Of a DNA stretch of 64,000 nt, positions 1 to 11,413 are shown piece by piece. Origin of the DNA: Pyrrhosoma nymphula (Eukaryota; Arthropoda; Insecta; Odonata; Coenagrionidae); the NCBI GenBank assembly GCA_963573305.1, contig OY754336.1, positions 15,660,699-15,724,698 on the forward strand, read 5' to 3'. A program made the translations under genes and the position numbers. The notes under the pieces are model-generated. The model searched no databases and was not told the DNA's origin. It worked only from the letters and a program-made list of their open reading frames with translations. How positions within the stretch are numbered: the stretch's first letter is position 1; the number at the start of each line of letters is the position of its first letter.

Positions 1-203
1 TCAAACAGATTTACTCATGCCATTGTTTTGACTGCCATTTCGTCTCCGTTTAAAGAAATGTAATTCAATCATTGTTAATTCGTGTAGAGTTTTGAGATTT
101 CGTTGAAAGTATTATTTCCTTTTATTTTCTAAGACTTTCTCAAATCGATAAGTGGTTTTCAGATAGACCTATCTACGCTTTAGTAGTTTTGGTTTACATA
201 TTT

Positions 204-656
204 TCATCATTATCATCTGAATAATCTACCAGTTAAAGGTAGGTTATGATGAAAGTCAGAGAAAATCCAACAGACTCATACACGTGCAGTGTCATATCTA
301 CCTCTAGTATTTCTTTCTTCACCTCAGCGTAAGTTCTACCTTTCTTCATCCCGTCCATAAAACCTATTATCTTTCTTCCCCTTCCCCGCTTGCCCAACAT
401 CCTACCCTCTATCACGGCCTGGCAAACCATCATTACCCCTTCCAGCCACCTACCCTGCCTTCCCCTAATCTCATCCACATGTTTCCTCTCCTTACCCACC
501 ATGTCAAGCACTTCCTCATTTGTCTTCCTTTCCGTCCAACGCACCTTCTCCATCCTCCTCCACACCCACATCTCGAACGCCTTCAGCCTATTTTCGTCTT
601 CCTTTCACAAGGTCCACGTTTCTGCCCCTTACAATGCCACACTCCATATCAAGCAC
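204..656 (-). mobile_element. RTE LINE, family 1, 5'-truncated 3' end
   Basis: This is the 3' end of an RTE-type non-LTR retrotransposon on the minus strand. The frame read from 571 down to 233 encodes the C-terminal tail of the polymerase protein (MWVWRRMEKVRWTERKTNEE onward, then a basic GKRGRGRK stretch and FMDGMKKGRTYAE). The same tail and the same short 3' UTR occur on the plus strand at 42,290-42,660 and 55,072-55,347. Nucleotide similarity to those copies stops near 656, where the copy is 5'-truncated. The 3' end runs into a TCATCAT-like stretch near 204-217, equivalent to the (GATGAT)n tail of the copy ending at 55,347. The endonuclease and reverse transcriptase core are absent, so it cannot encode mobility. 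Confidence 0.85.
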
Positions 657-3059
657 TGCATATTTAGACACTTATTTTGTGTTCTTTCACCTTATAATTG
701 AACGTTGGCGTCGGACTTCCTACTTTACATGGCCCAGCACACTACAACGCTAACTAGCACACACTGGCTGCACATGGATCTGCTTCCATTTCATGACTAT
801 TCTCGTGGTTTTCTCGTTTAGTTTTACTAGCTTTGTGAAATATAAATACTGTCGCTTCTACCAGCTTCCAGGCCGTCGCTGACTCACTTCATCTTCCAGG
901 TGTACCTCATCTCCGTCTTCCTTTTTTCCTCAAGATTTAGTAATTTTATTTTCCCACCGTCTCCCAGAACATCGTAAGAAATTCTTATTTTTATTTTCTG
1001 CACTCAACGGGATTTTCCAGGAACTATGAATGGATGATCTTCCTTTCATGGGATTTTCTATGGTTTTATTTAAATATACAAATAGAGTTTGTTTCATAGT
1101 ATATCCTCGCACGCTTAGGGCTTGGCAGCTTCCTTGAAATCCGCTTGGTAGAGGAATGTGATGGGGTAGTAACAATTTTCTTACCTCTCCTGCTGTTATT
1201 GCCGTGAGAGTCTGAGAAGCAATGCTTGATTCTAACTTTTTTTATCCTTCACTTCATTTTATGAGAGTTACATCTTTAACAGAATTAATTTTTCGCCTTA
1301 AAAATAAAAAAGTGCTGCAGTTCTTTCTTCATCCTTGGTTTTCCTTTAGAAGACTGTGTTACGACTGCTTGACTCAAAGCGAACCAGAAATTACCAAATC
1401 GTTTGTGCCGATTAAAAGTCCCTTATTCACCCGATGAAACACCTAGGATACTGAAATAAATAAGGCATAAATTCAGATTAGACGACATATATACTTTCAC
1501 ATTCCGAGAAGTCGACTGTAACGCCATTTTTGAGCTCACCTATTCTACTAACGTGCTTGACTAACACATTTTACCTTAAACAATAGGGTAGTTTCCTTCA
1601 TCAAAGAAAACAGAATTAATTTATTGCGACAGGTGCCCCAGCATAAACGTATTCATTACACGCAAATTATTTGGATTAAAAAGTCTTAGTTAACAAGTAA
1701 ATTGAATGTTAATTTTAAGTTCATTTGAAAAGGCTCGGAAATGGCGGAACAGCGGCAGCTCTTATGATGACGTAACAGGTAGATAGTCAACATTGCGAGG
1801 TATATGGAATTGTCATCGACTGTACTTACTATAGTATTGCAGAGTCCCTAAAATCTGGTGAACATGTATTAATATACCTCGATTAAAATGCTCAAATTTC
1901 GGAAAGTCTCCTCCATTGAGCATGCCATTAAAAGAAGTTTTCTAGGCTCCTACGCTACCTGCTAGTGCAGAGCTACCGCGAAGGAGTCCTTCGCGGCAAG
2001 CGTCGCATGTGCAGTGAAATGAATAACGAAACTGCGTACCTGTGACTTCGCGTTCTGTGGTGTTCCGGCCTAGATGTTTACGTTTTGATCACTTTCGTTT
2101 TGGCAAACATTTCCTTTATCTCATCTTCTATTCCTTTCATTTACCATTCCTATCATTCATACCTTACATATTTCATTAGTTACCTTTCATCATCAGTTCC
2201 TTTTGCTGATATACAAAGCCACAAGGTTTCATGAGAAGAAGTTCAATGGCTTTACAAACTGGTTTTGTACGGACCATGAATATAGAAACGACGGTACGGA
2301 CAATCTACCGTAAGTGGATGTGGCCATGGTGGTGGAGTTCTTTAGAGAAGATGTTCGGTTTAGTGCAGGTGAAATCAGAGGAGTAAAGCAAGGTACTCTC
2401 TTCTGACAGCTTTTAACCACAAAATTCTCCTCTTCTCGATTAGTGGAACCGCGACGTAAGCTTTCTTGCTATCGCTAAATGTTGTGTGACACTGCGCCAC
2501 ATAACAATTTTTATAAAGCAATGTTCTCGGAGGCATGTTACTGGTACTTCTTGGAGAATATGGTGCTGATCAGCTGATGCAGTGAATCACGAGTTTCCAT
2601 CAATGGTCTGTGATCACGGTGAGGGGTGATCAACGCATTTTAGTTGTTTTAGTATTTGCTCATACATAGTTTGCTTCGAGATTTTGCCATCCATTATGCT
2701 ATTGACGGTAAGCCTTTTTTGCTAATTTCATGTTCTGGCAATGACACCTCGACAAAGTGGATGAATTAAATTAATGTGTAATCGTATCATAGCTGCGGCG
2801 CAGCACCTGCTCTCCGTATAGTTATTAAGTGACGATTTCGTGCTTGCTTGCGGGAAATATTTCGAAATGAATACGAACTAAATGATTTATTTCATGCTTT
2901 TCATACTAACTTTACCTTAAAAATAGGAGCTAGCACCATTAATTTGAGAATATATTATACTACACGATTTTCATTCCCCATACCGTAACCATAAATGTTT
3001 CATTATTTTGATGAGGTTTCTCTATGCGACTAGAGCAGCTAAATTAATAAATAAAGCTC
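657..3059. other. no recognisable gene or repeat
   Basis: AT-rich sequence. Open frames are short (81 codons or fewer), overlap on both strands and match nothing I recognise. No transposon ends, tRNA-like boxes or tandem repeats were seen. Confidence 0.6.
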
Positions 3060-3131
3060 ATTTCCATTTTACACCAAGTTTACTTTTGTAAATAGTTTTT
3101 TTCCCGTCAATAAATTTATTATTATTATTAA
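3060..3131 (-). repeat. probable retroelement 3' tail with (AAT)n
   Basis: An ATTATTATTATT run at about 3,117-3,131 is the minus-strand (AAT)n tail of a short motif. The minus-strand sequence next to it, AATAAATTTATT followed by a purine-rich stretch and ACAAAAGTAAA, resembles plus-strand sequence at 33,472-33,520 (AATAATAAATTTATT, then CACCAAAATCAA). This suggests two tails of one retroelement family. The body of the element is not recognised. Confidence 0.35.
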
Positions 3132-4858
3132 AGCATGCTCGGCGGACGTCGTCTGCAGATAAGCAGCGGCGGCGAACCACCTAGCGGCAGATTGCGGTAG
3201 TTGCGTACGTACCTGTGACGTCACACGTAGGATTAACCAGCATGCAATAGTTTGCCGTCGCGTTTTCGCGCCGTTGAATTTTTTCACTTTTTAATTAATA
3301 AGGAAAAATACTTAACGCCATTTAAAAATTGAACGGCTTCAAACACGTACTCCAGGGGTTATAAATTTCAGATCTAGGCAATAAAAAAAATAGGAAACCA
3401 CCCTATTGCATTAATTCCTTAATAACACACAATTGGAGGGGTTGGTACTTAATTTTGTTCCGTTAAATTTCCTGGTTTTAAACTTTTTCGCCATTGCTCG
3501 TATGTTATGCCCATGTATTTTCAAATTTTATTTGTGAAGACAATAGCGTGGAAATGTGGGATTTCGTTGTCGTCATCTGGAATAGGTCACGTTTTTGTTA
3601 TAAGCAGAACGAAAATGAAAGAATGATTTTCATTGTACTTTGCGGTGGATTCTCCTTCGCCCAGAAACTTCGCTCTCTCCCGTCATCGCCCCCTTCATTC
3701 TCCTCCTCTCCCTATCCGCGTCCAACTGCGTCGATTTTCTCTCTTCCTTCATTTCACAGGCGTTCGCATTTCCTCTCCTCCTCCTCCTTCCCTCTTCTTT
3801 TCTGCTTACTCTTCTCGCCCCTCCCCCCAACCCGGAGCCATTTCTTTATCATGGCGTGGCGGGGACCTAAATCTTCGTCTGGGCCCCATCCGTTGAAATA
3901 CCTGTTCCCGTATAAGGGGTCTAGGCGCGTTCCCTCGCAGAAACCAAACACTGCCGCGTCCCGTCCTTCCCCTCCCCTTTATGAGGCTCCATTTTTTTGT
4001 CTGCTGCCTCACTCTTTCTTTTTTCCTTTTCCTCCCTCCCGCCCCTCCTCCCCATTCTACCTTCCAAGGGTCTGCATCTATATCTGGACCAATATCGAGG
4101 CGCGTATAATGTGTTGAGTCGAGAGTATTAATTTTATTGCAGAGTGAAATCAACAATGGCGCACTTTGCGCGAATATCGGGTGTTCAGTCAGAGGCATTC
4201 CTCTCTTGCATTGTGTACATCCAATGCTTATTCTTAAGGTTTGACCGTGTGCTTCAGTCAATGCTAATATCTATGTGTCCGAGGGTTTTTATCTCGTCGC
4301 CATTTTGTTATCAAGCCTGAAGAAATATTGGAATTTGAGATTGGAGTCGGGTGTATTCTGCCCAAGGAAATAGCGTCTGCGAATGATTATTGCGTTCTTT
4401 AGCTTTTTACCTGTGTGTGTTGAAGAAATTATCCAACCTTCTGAGACCTGGAGCAACGAGTATTGATGCGCGCCCTATCGTATTGTGACTTTTACGTCCA
4501 GTGGTGGGATTTATAGACTAATTCATTCATGAATGATTGAGAAAATATCCATCCGCCTTTTTGCCGGAGGCAACGCTTATGCCTGAAATCTGATAACTTT
4601 TTCTGCTGTGGTAAAGATTATCAGTAGGTTGGATGTGGTCTGAAATCGGGAGTAATATGTATTTCCAACGGAATCTTACATACTGAAAAGCCTGAAATAG
4701 TAACCCTATTAGAACAGCATGCAAATGAAACTGGTAGTTTTGTCTAGGATGTATTTTTGCTGTCAGACAATTCTGGTGGTCTGTATGCCCCTGCAATTCC
4801 GGTAAGCCATTGGCAATTGTCCTCAGGTTTCTCAGGGGCCAAACCACCAGAACTTGAC
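3132..4858. other. gene-free; polypyrimidine, GC-rich tract at about 3,650-4,080
   Basis: A plus-strand CT-rich tract occupies about 3,650-4,080 and produces open frames up to 207 codons on both strands. Their translations are Ser/Pro/Phe-rich or Arg/Glu-rich, as expected from low complexity rather than a protein. The tract could flank a promoter, but I see no supporting element. The rest is unrecognised. Confidence 0.55.
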
Positions 4859-4968
4859 AGAAACACCCATACCCTGGGCATGCGAGAAACCGACTCAGGC
4901 GGGACTCGAACCCGCGACCCTCGGATTAGCAGGCAAGGACTTTACCCCACCGCCACCGGGGCCGGCCG
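4859..4968 (-). repeat. tRNA-derived SINE (family S1), head region
   Basis: On the minus strand this reads GGCCCCGGTGGCGGTGGGGT, then a spacer, then the B-box-like GGTTCGAGTCCCGCC. The same head occurs at 8,411-8,485 (plus), 10,180-10,250 (minus) and 50,780-50,842 (minus). The part after the B box (CTGAGTCGG, then GGGTATGGGTGTTT) matches the start of the S1 body, but the rest of the body and the (AAAT)n tail are not recognisable here. This is either a truncated copy or a variant. Confidence 0.75.
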
Positions 4969-7604
4969 GATTTGAGATGACATCTGATTCTAAAGATATT
5001 TAAAGTGCGCTATCAATGTTACAAATATCCTCTCGGTTTGCCGTATAAGTTTAGCGTGGCTGTTACAGCGGCAGTGGTTCTGAGATCGCTTGAGTTTATT
5101 TGGCGTATTATTCCGACCGAGCCAGAGAGGAGCTGGAGGACCATTTTGTCTAACGAGCGGCGTCGGATAAAACGCCGAACGGATGTCAGCCCAGCGCTAT
5201 GCTTCCTCCTTCCGCTTTTGTGCTCTCCTCTTCCGCTAGAGCTGTTGTGCAACGTCCACTCCCTTGCCTCCTCACCCTTTCGGACCCTCGGGTATTTCCA
5301 CGGGGCTAGATCCAGATAGAAACGAGTGCGCCCGAGGAGGGCCTTCCTGTCTTTGGTTGTTCTTCCGTTTTGTGGTGTGCTCTGTGGGGCTTTCTATGCC
5401 ATGGTGTTGCTCTGTGAGGCTTCAGGATCTATTTATTTATTTATCAAATAGGTCGTTACAATTAGGTAATTGGCCTGGTGGTCAAGGTTATAACATAAGA
5501 AATAAAGTTGAATACAATAAAAAAAGTAGATATTCATTGTGAAACTCATGACTTAAACACAAACTCTTAGTATGCACCTTGGAGTAATTTAGCTTTTATT
5601 TCCTTTCTAAAATTTTTAACTGATAATAAATTCCGTGCAATTCATTGATTTACCGTTCATAAAACAATTATCAACTGGAATTTGGTCACATCAATACGCT
5701 TTTCGATGTGAGAAGTGAGTTGAGATTTCCCTAATATCAAAATGAAGTCTCATGACATTAATTACCATGGGGACAGTTTAATCCCAAAAAATATAGGTAC
5801 TCTCAAAAAGTAATGAAAAACGTTAGTCGTGATGATCAATTTCCAAGTTAACAAAGTTTCCTTATACTGTGCTTGCTACAGTGCCGAAGCAAAATTCGTG
5901 GCCGAAGCACTTTTAACGTAAAAAATAATAAAAACTATCGTACCCATGGAATTTTGCATTCGATAAACTTCTTCCGAAGTTCTTTGAATTCAATGTTTTT
6001 TACTGGATGTAAAAGTCGAAAAATAGGTCAACAGTGGCGAAAGGCCCACCCCCATCTCTGGGGAGCTTTAAGTACGTTCCAAGTAGATTTCCTCCCTTTG
6101 CTACGCCCTCCTGCTCTTGCTTTCACGCATGCGCGTACCGTAGGTCATGTGCCCCAGTAAAAATTCCCCAGTGAGGAGGATCACTATCTTTCTTCACTGG
6201 GGATTAATACGAGTGCGAGCGGTTGGGAATATGAGGGTTGTATTTAGGGCCATGAGGGAGAGCGTCATTAAAAAGGTCCTTTGTGCTCCCCCGTCAGTTT
6301 TATTATGTTATTCTTAGCTGGGCGGAGAGTTTTTTTCTGTAAATGGCAGCGGCATGGTGTTGGGGGGAAGATCCGAGCTGCTGTGGAATGAAGACTCACC
6401 ACTTCCCTATTCTCTCTTTAAGACCTTCCCATTCTATCCTCTTCTTCCGAGACATATTCCGAGATGTGTTTAATGGTGGTCCGGGAAGGCTTCTCAAAAA
6501 GATGTTGGGAAAGTCCCCCAGTCATTTGTGGTGCATGAATCTATTCCGTAGAACTTTCCCACCCGTTCTTGGGAGTTTCCGGAGCAACTTCCAGATTCCT
6601 CTTTATCCTTCTCGAGGAGCATAAATAAAGTTTTGCGTCGTCCGGTAAATTTTGGTTTTCCCGAAACGATTTGCCTCATTCCTCTAACTCAGTGCTCATT
6701 CCCCAAGGTGTATTTCTACTTTTCGTTACGACGCATGTTGTTTTGCTCCTCGGTATGATTTACTCTTTGGCGTTACTTCCCTCGTATGTAGTGAATGATT
6801 GATTTGATCATTACTGAGGAAGCTTACTCAAACTATCGACTGTTAAATAGTTTTGATCCCAACATTCTTTAGGAGTTTTAAGTAATCCTTTTGTCTAGTT
6901 AAAACGTTGTCGTCTGTCTCCCCTCTAATAACGATAATAATAACGATCTACTGTTAAAACTCCAAAAATGCAAAATGCTGGAATCAGATACATTTTTAAT
7001 ATTAGAAAGTGGGAACATGTCACGCCGTATTTCAAAAGATGAAACATCTTGAAAGCTGAAGCACTTAGATTGTACCAATTGGGCTTTTTGAAGTTTAAAT
7101 TCATGAATACATGGAAACAGACTTACCTCTATAGAACCATAATTCAAAATAAAGGCATAAAAGTGAGGACAACACGTATCACAGAAAAGTTTTACATATC
7201 TTCTCACCACACACGATACTTTTTCAGAGATACATCCGGGTATAATCATATAGTTTTTGGAATTAATTACCAGATAATATAATAAAGTACATCAATCAAT
7301 GTATTTAAAAACCAATTGTTGGATTGCTTAAAAGGAAATGAAAATATAGAATAGATAATTATTACATAAAACCATAATACTGGCTAAAAATTAAATTTTA
7401 AAAATAATAAATATTTGAAATTTGTTTTTAATATTAATTAAACTGATATTTCGTTTCCACGTTTTGATATCATTAATCATGTGTACAGCTGTCGGTACAG
7501 GCATTTAAATAGTTACTGCTATGCATTACAATATGTATTGTTGTAACATAAAAATCTATATGCCATTGGTTTGAATTGCTTGAGTTCAAGCTAATTAGGT
7601 ATAA
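4969..7604. other. no recognisable gene; possible LINE tail at 5,431-5,480
   Basis: ATTTATTTATTTAT at about 5,431-5,445 is followed by AATAGGTCGTTACAATTAGG. On the minus strand this reads like a LINE 3' end finishing in (AAAT)n, but no coding remnant upstream of it could be identified. A small hairpin (CCCCAGTGA at 6,167 with TCACTGGGG at 6,197) is present. Open frames are short and unconvincing. Confidence 0.5.
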
Positions 7605-7935
7605 GTTATAATACTAATTGCTTTTATATTTTAATTACAGTCATATAATGTGCTAGGTTGCATAAAATTTTTAATTCCCTTTATTTCTAAAATATGTTCC
7701 CTTTGGAAAATTGAGACCGACATTCGCATGTTTTGTATTTTGTTTACTATAGTTATTCCGAAGTTATAACACTCATTGCTTTTACATTTTTGTTTGTAAA
7801 TAATTAAAATGTGCTAAATAACACTCCTTTTTCGTTTCTCTTCATTCATAAAACATGTTTTCATCTCTGAAGAATTGAGATCAATATTTGCATGTTTTGT
7901 ATTTTCTTTACTACTGCATTTCTTATCGGAACTAA
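7605..7935. repeat. diverged direct duplication, two units of about 158 bp
   Basis: Two adjacent diverged copies start at 7,605 (GTTATAATACTAATTG) and 7,763 (GTTATAACACTCATTG). They share in the same order GCTTTTA(T/C)ATTTT, AATGTGCTA, an AT-rich stretch, AATTGAGA(C/T)C and CATGTTTTGTATTTT. The offset is 158 bp. The unit is AT-rich, with no coding potential and no tRNA-like boxes. Confidence 0.65.
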
Positions 7936-8393
7936 GACATGTTAATATGTAAAATCTGGTCCCATTGGAGTAAATCCTCCTTGGACCATAAACCTATTCT
8001 GTTCTATTCCCCCTCCCCCCCCCCCGCCCCAGGTATTATTCGTTCGCATTCCTGTTGTTCTCCCTTGCTCCGATTCAACGCCCTTCAACCTTTGGCATAA
8101 AACTCGGGAGAGGCGAGGAACTTGCCCTTTTCCACGCACCAGTTACCTTAAAATTTCTAATTTTAATAATAATTGCATTTTTGAAGCACTAAGCGCACGT
8201 GCGAATCCCGTGTCAGTCGGCCTTTAAGGTCCGCGAAGACCTTCGTACGTACACCTCTTCATTATTTCATTCCGTTGCCGTCGAGAGGCAAGGTCGAGGG
8301 TTTTTAAGGCTTGCGCGATAGGTCATAATTATTCAGAGTTTAACCCAGTTGCCGTGTTCACTGTTTTACACTCAATTGATTGGTCGAAAGTTA
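7936..8393. other. no recognisable gene
   Basis: Contains a homopolymeric C run at about 8,018-8,028, which accounts for the local minus-strand Gly-rich frame. Nothing else is recognised. Confidence 0.55.
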
Positions 8394-8404
8394 GGAGACA
8401 GACG

Positions 8405-8603
8405 AATGTCGGCCCCGGTGGCGACGGGGTAAAGTCCTCGCCTGCTATACTGAGGGTCGCGGGTTCGAGTCCCGCCTGAGTGGATTTTTCACCACTCAGG
8501 ACATGGGTGTTTATGTTCGTCCATTGTTAGATGTTTATACACCCGATGTAAAAGGCCGTTAGTGCTGTTTTCGGGGATGTGGAAATAAATAAATAAATAA
8601 ATG
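8405..8603 (+). repeat. tRNA-derived SINE (family S1), inserted in RTE-2 5' UTR
   Basis: The head is GGCCCCGGTGGCGACGGGGT, followed by a tRNA-like B box (GGTTCGAGTCCCGCC) at about 8,462. The body has CACCCGATGTAAAAGGCC and GTTAGTGCTGTTTTCGG, and the tail is (AAAT)4-5. It is flanked by AATG at 8,405-8,408 and 8,600-8,603. The uninterrupted sequence GACGAATGGTAGTCC exists at 39,053-39,067, so AATG is the target duplication and the SINE body is 8,409-8,599. Confidence 0.9.
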
Positions 8604-8782
8604 GTAGTCCGCGCAGCGTCTGTACCTCAGTGAGGTGGCTGCAAAAGGCGTCTGACTACAGTGGGGCGGCCTCTGAAGTGATGGTGTCACGTAAAAAACA
8701 CTATTGGGATAGGCCATAGAATACTATCTCAATTAAAACAAAAACCTTGGCATTATGGACAGTTTTCAATTGATAAAAAATC

Positions 8783-9587
8783 GTGGCAACTTTGGGACTC
8801 GGCCCAGAGGGCCGGGCGTCGTGCCCGGCAGCGGTGGGAGCAAGGGCCCCTGCGGTCGTCATCACACGAAATCCTTGCTCAGACGTAGTAGCAGCAGAAG
8901 AAAAGAAGATAAAGAAGAGGAACGAAACAATCAGAATAGACACGTGGAATATTAGGACTATGCTGAGGGCGGGTAAGCTAGAGAGAATAAAGCAAGAAAT
9001 GGAGAGGGTGGGTGTAGACATCTTGGGTCTGGGTGAAGTAAGATGGAAGGATGATGGGGACTAATGGAACAACGACTATAGAGTAATTTATAGTGGAGTG
9101 AATGAAAGTCAGCGAGGGTTTGCATTCGTAATGAATAGGAAACTCGGTAGAAAAGTAGTGTATGCAGAGCAGGTGAGTGATAGGATAATAGTCGTGGAAC
9201 TAAAGGCAGAACCAACGAATTTAGTTGTAATCCAGATTTATATGCCTACCTCTGATCATAAATAGGAGGAGGTAGATGAGGTGTACGATCAGCTAGAGGA
9301 AATTATTGTTAGGATACCTGGGAGTAGGCACTTGGTACTACTGGGGGATTGGAACACGGTGGTGGGTGAAGAAAGAGATGGGCGGGAGGGGGGTGTTTAG
9401 TAAACACTGTTTACGGGCTGGGAAGGAGAAACGACCGGGGCGAGAAAGCTGTGGAGTTTGCCGTAGAAATAACCTAGTAATTACAAATGCATGGTTCAGA
9501 CATCATCCTCGACGTAGGTACACATGGAAGAAGCCGGGAGACACGGATAGGTTCCAGATAGAATATATAATGGTTCGTCACAGATAG
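8783..9587 (+). pseudogene. RTE-2 AP endonuclease domain (broken)
   Basis: This encoded the apurinic/apyrimidinic-type endonuclease that nicks target DNA during LINE insertion. Visible motifs are IDTWNIRTM near the N-terminus, LGLGEVRW with the catalytic Glu, VIQIYMPTSDH, and LLGDWNTVVGEE corresponding to the GDFN motif. Near the end are TNAWFRHHPRRRYTWKKPGD and a degenerate active-site segment DRFQIEYIMV. A stop follows DDGD near 9,062, another interrupts after TSDHK near 9,264, and the frame changes around 9,300-9,400, so the domain cannot be translated intact. It continues into the linker at 9,763. Confidence 0.85.
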
Positions 9588-9762
9588 GGGACTAGTGTGA
9601 AAAACTTGCATACTTATCCAGGAGCTGATGCAGACATAGACAGCGTTTTATTGGTCATGAAATGTCGTGTAAAACAGAAAAATATAAGAATGGGAAGGAG
9701 GGTACGAAAGTGGAATACGGAAGCATTAACTGGGGCAATGAAGATAGAAGTATCGAGAGAAG

Positions 9763-10056
9763 GTGGATGAGATAATGGGAGAGGATCATGGAGTTAGATC
9801 AGTGGAAGATGAATGGGGAAGTTTGAAAAATAGAATTGTAGAAGCGGCGAAAGCAACGGTAGGCGTAGTCAGTGCAACTAAAATTAGAAAACCGTGGATC
9901 ACGAAGGAGATGATAAGGGAGATGGAGGAGAGAGGGAAATGGAAGAGCGTAAACTCGGAGTTAGGTGAGAGAAAATACCGAGAATTAGATAACAGTCTTA
10001 GAAGAGAAACAAAGAAAGCAAGAGAGGGCTGGTGGAGAGAACATATCGACTCGTTA
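9763..10056 (+). pseudogene. RTE-2 linker between endonuclease and reverse transcriptase
   Basis: This open segment reads VRSVEDEWGSLKNRIVEAAK ... KPWITKEMIREMEERGKWKS ... REGWWREHIDSLEK. It is the charged linker that in RTE and related LINEs lies between endonuclease and polymerase. The frame runs straight into the SINE at 10,064 and resumes on the far side at 10,258 with the QKEGRADALYRKLKEL block, which identifies both parts as one original reading frame. No catalytic residues are expected here. Confidence 0.75.
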
Positions 10057-10058
10057 GA

Positions 10059-10257
10059 GAAATTTATTTATTTATTCACCACCGAAAACAGCTCTCAGTG
10101 GCCTTTACATCGGGGTATTAACATTCAACAACGGACGAGCACACACAACCATGCCCTGGGAAGTGAAAAATCCTCCCCCAGGTGGGACTCGAACCCGCGA
10201 CCTCTGGGTTAGAAGGCAAGGACGTTACCCCGCCGCCACCGAGGCCGCCGCCGAAAT
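10059..10257 (-). repeat. tRNA-derived SINE (family S1) inserted in RTE-2 coding region
   Basis: This is a complete minus-strand S1 copy. The (AAAT)n tail lies at 10,064-10,075, the B box (GGTTCGAGTCCCAC) is near 10,185-10,200, and the head ends at about 10,252. It is flanked by GAAAT at 10,059-10,063 and 10,253-10,257. The LINE frame reads ...DSLEK up to the left flank and ...YQKEGRAD from the right flank, so the insertion split a Lys codon region and duplicated 5 bp. Confidence 0.88.
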
Positions 10258-10793
10258 ACCAAAAAGAGGGAAGAGCAGATGCATTATATAGGAAACTAAA
10301 GGAACTGACGGGTGGTGACAAGGGAAGGGTAATTACAAGGATAACAGACAGGATGGGAAAGGTGATCGTAGAACCGAAAGAGATCCAGGAGAGGTGGAAG
10401 GAGTATTTTGAAGAGCTAAGGCCCAATAGCTTAGATATAGAAAGGGAAGATGATATCGTAAGAGATGGCATCGGATCTGGTATCCTAGATAGCGAAATCG
10501 AAAAAGCTATACGAGACATGAAAAGGAATAAGACGGTGGGAATAGATGATATACTTGCAGAGGTTGTAAAGAGCATGGAGAAGAACGGAAGAGGAAAACT
10601 TTTTGCGCTTATTCGTAGGATTTATGAGGATGGAGTGTGGCCGGAAGACTTCACGAAGACTGTACCAATTCCTATGCCAAAGAAGAGTAAGACAAAAACC
10701 AGCGAAGACTATAGGACAATAAACTTAATATCCCTCGCGGCCAAAGTAGTTCTGAGAAGTATAAACAGAAGGCTAGAGAAGAAGGCAAATTAA
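10258..10793 (+). pseudogene. RTE-2 reverse transcriptase, N-terminal part
   Basis: This holds the start of the polymerase domain: ELTGGDKGRVITRITDRMGK, ERWKEYFEEL, a KNKTVGIDDILAEVVK-like block (seen as RNKTVGIDDILAE), GVWPEDFTKTVPIPMPKK and SEDYRTINLISLAAKVVLRS with NRRLE. The frame ends at a stop in RRLEKKAN near 10,793. Remnants continue as DAIAVMRTQVERNRE, after which the catalytic palm segments (the first Asp motif and the xADD motif) are absent. It is therefore a truncated, inactive polymerase. The family match is to the same block in the copy at 41,380-41,460 (EYRTISLISHAAKVLLRILN). Confidence 0.85.
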
Positions 10794-10969
10794 TACCTGG
10801 GTGACGGGTCCGGGTTTAGGAGAGGGACGGGAACGTGAGACGCTATAGCGGTGATGAGGACCCAAGTAGAAAGAAACCGAGAGTAAAGAAAAGAGAGAAA
10901 GAAACCGACCACAAGAAAAGGATAGTAATGAGATTTTCTTGAAGTAAGAAGGCGGGGCTGAATATAAGG

Positions 10970-11413
10970 GTGGGAGGGCAGATGATAGAGCAGATCGAGC
11001 AGTTTACGTATCTGGGTAGTATTTTGGAGGAGAATAAGTTTTGTGGTAGGGACATCAGATGCAAAGTTGCGCTTGCTAAAGAAGCATTTTCGAAGAGAAG
11101 GGAATTGATGAGGGGGAGTCTGAGAAGAGACGAAAAGAAGAGGCTGGTGAAAACTTAAATATGGACCGTGGCGCTATATAGGTCGGAAACTTGGTCATTG
11201 CGAAGGGATGATGTGCGTAGACTTGAGGCGTTTGAGATGTGGGTTTGGAGAAGGATGGAGAAGGTGAGCTGTATGGCGAGGAAGACGAACGAGGAGGTAT
11301 TGGATATGGTCGGAGAGGAGAGGAAGCTTGTGGTAGAGGTTCGGAAAGTTCGAAGGGAAGCGTGGAAGAGGAGGGAAGAGGATAGGAATTCTGAACGAAA
11401 TAAGAGGAGTTAG
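10970..11413 (+). pseudogene. RTE-2 C-terminal region
   Basis: Two frames together give the C-terminal thumb and tail of the LINE protein: IEQIEQFTYLGSILEENK, ALAKEAFSKRRELM, then a stop (KT*) and WTVALYRSETWSLRRDDVRR, LEAFEMWVWRRMEKV, RKTNEEVLDMVGEERK. These align block by block with 42,040-42,400. The final basic tail is out of frame (KVRREAWKRREEDRNSERNK). The 3' UTR follows to about 11,549 and is shared with 39,520-39,658. Confidence 0.85.

Noticed and set aside
3494..4117. 207-codon plus-strand open frame in a CT-rich tract
   Set aside because: Open frames exist on both strands and in several frames, and the translation is Ser/Pro/Phe-rich low complexity with no domain.
6167..6205. Short hairpin CCCCAGTGA / TCACTGGGG as a terminator or small RNA
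   Set aside because: A single 9-bp stem with a 21-nt loop is expected by chance in 64 kb, and no neighbouring transcript is recognised.
8411..8485. Functional tRNA gene at SINE heads (also 13,620, 29,533, 61,475)
   Set aside because: A- and B-box-like sequences are present, but the cloverleaf is incomplete, a long non-tRNA body and simple tail follow, and copies are dispersed, as expected of SINEs.
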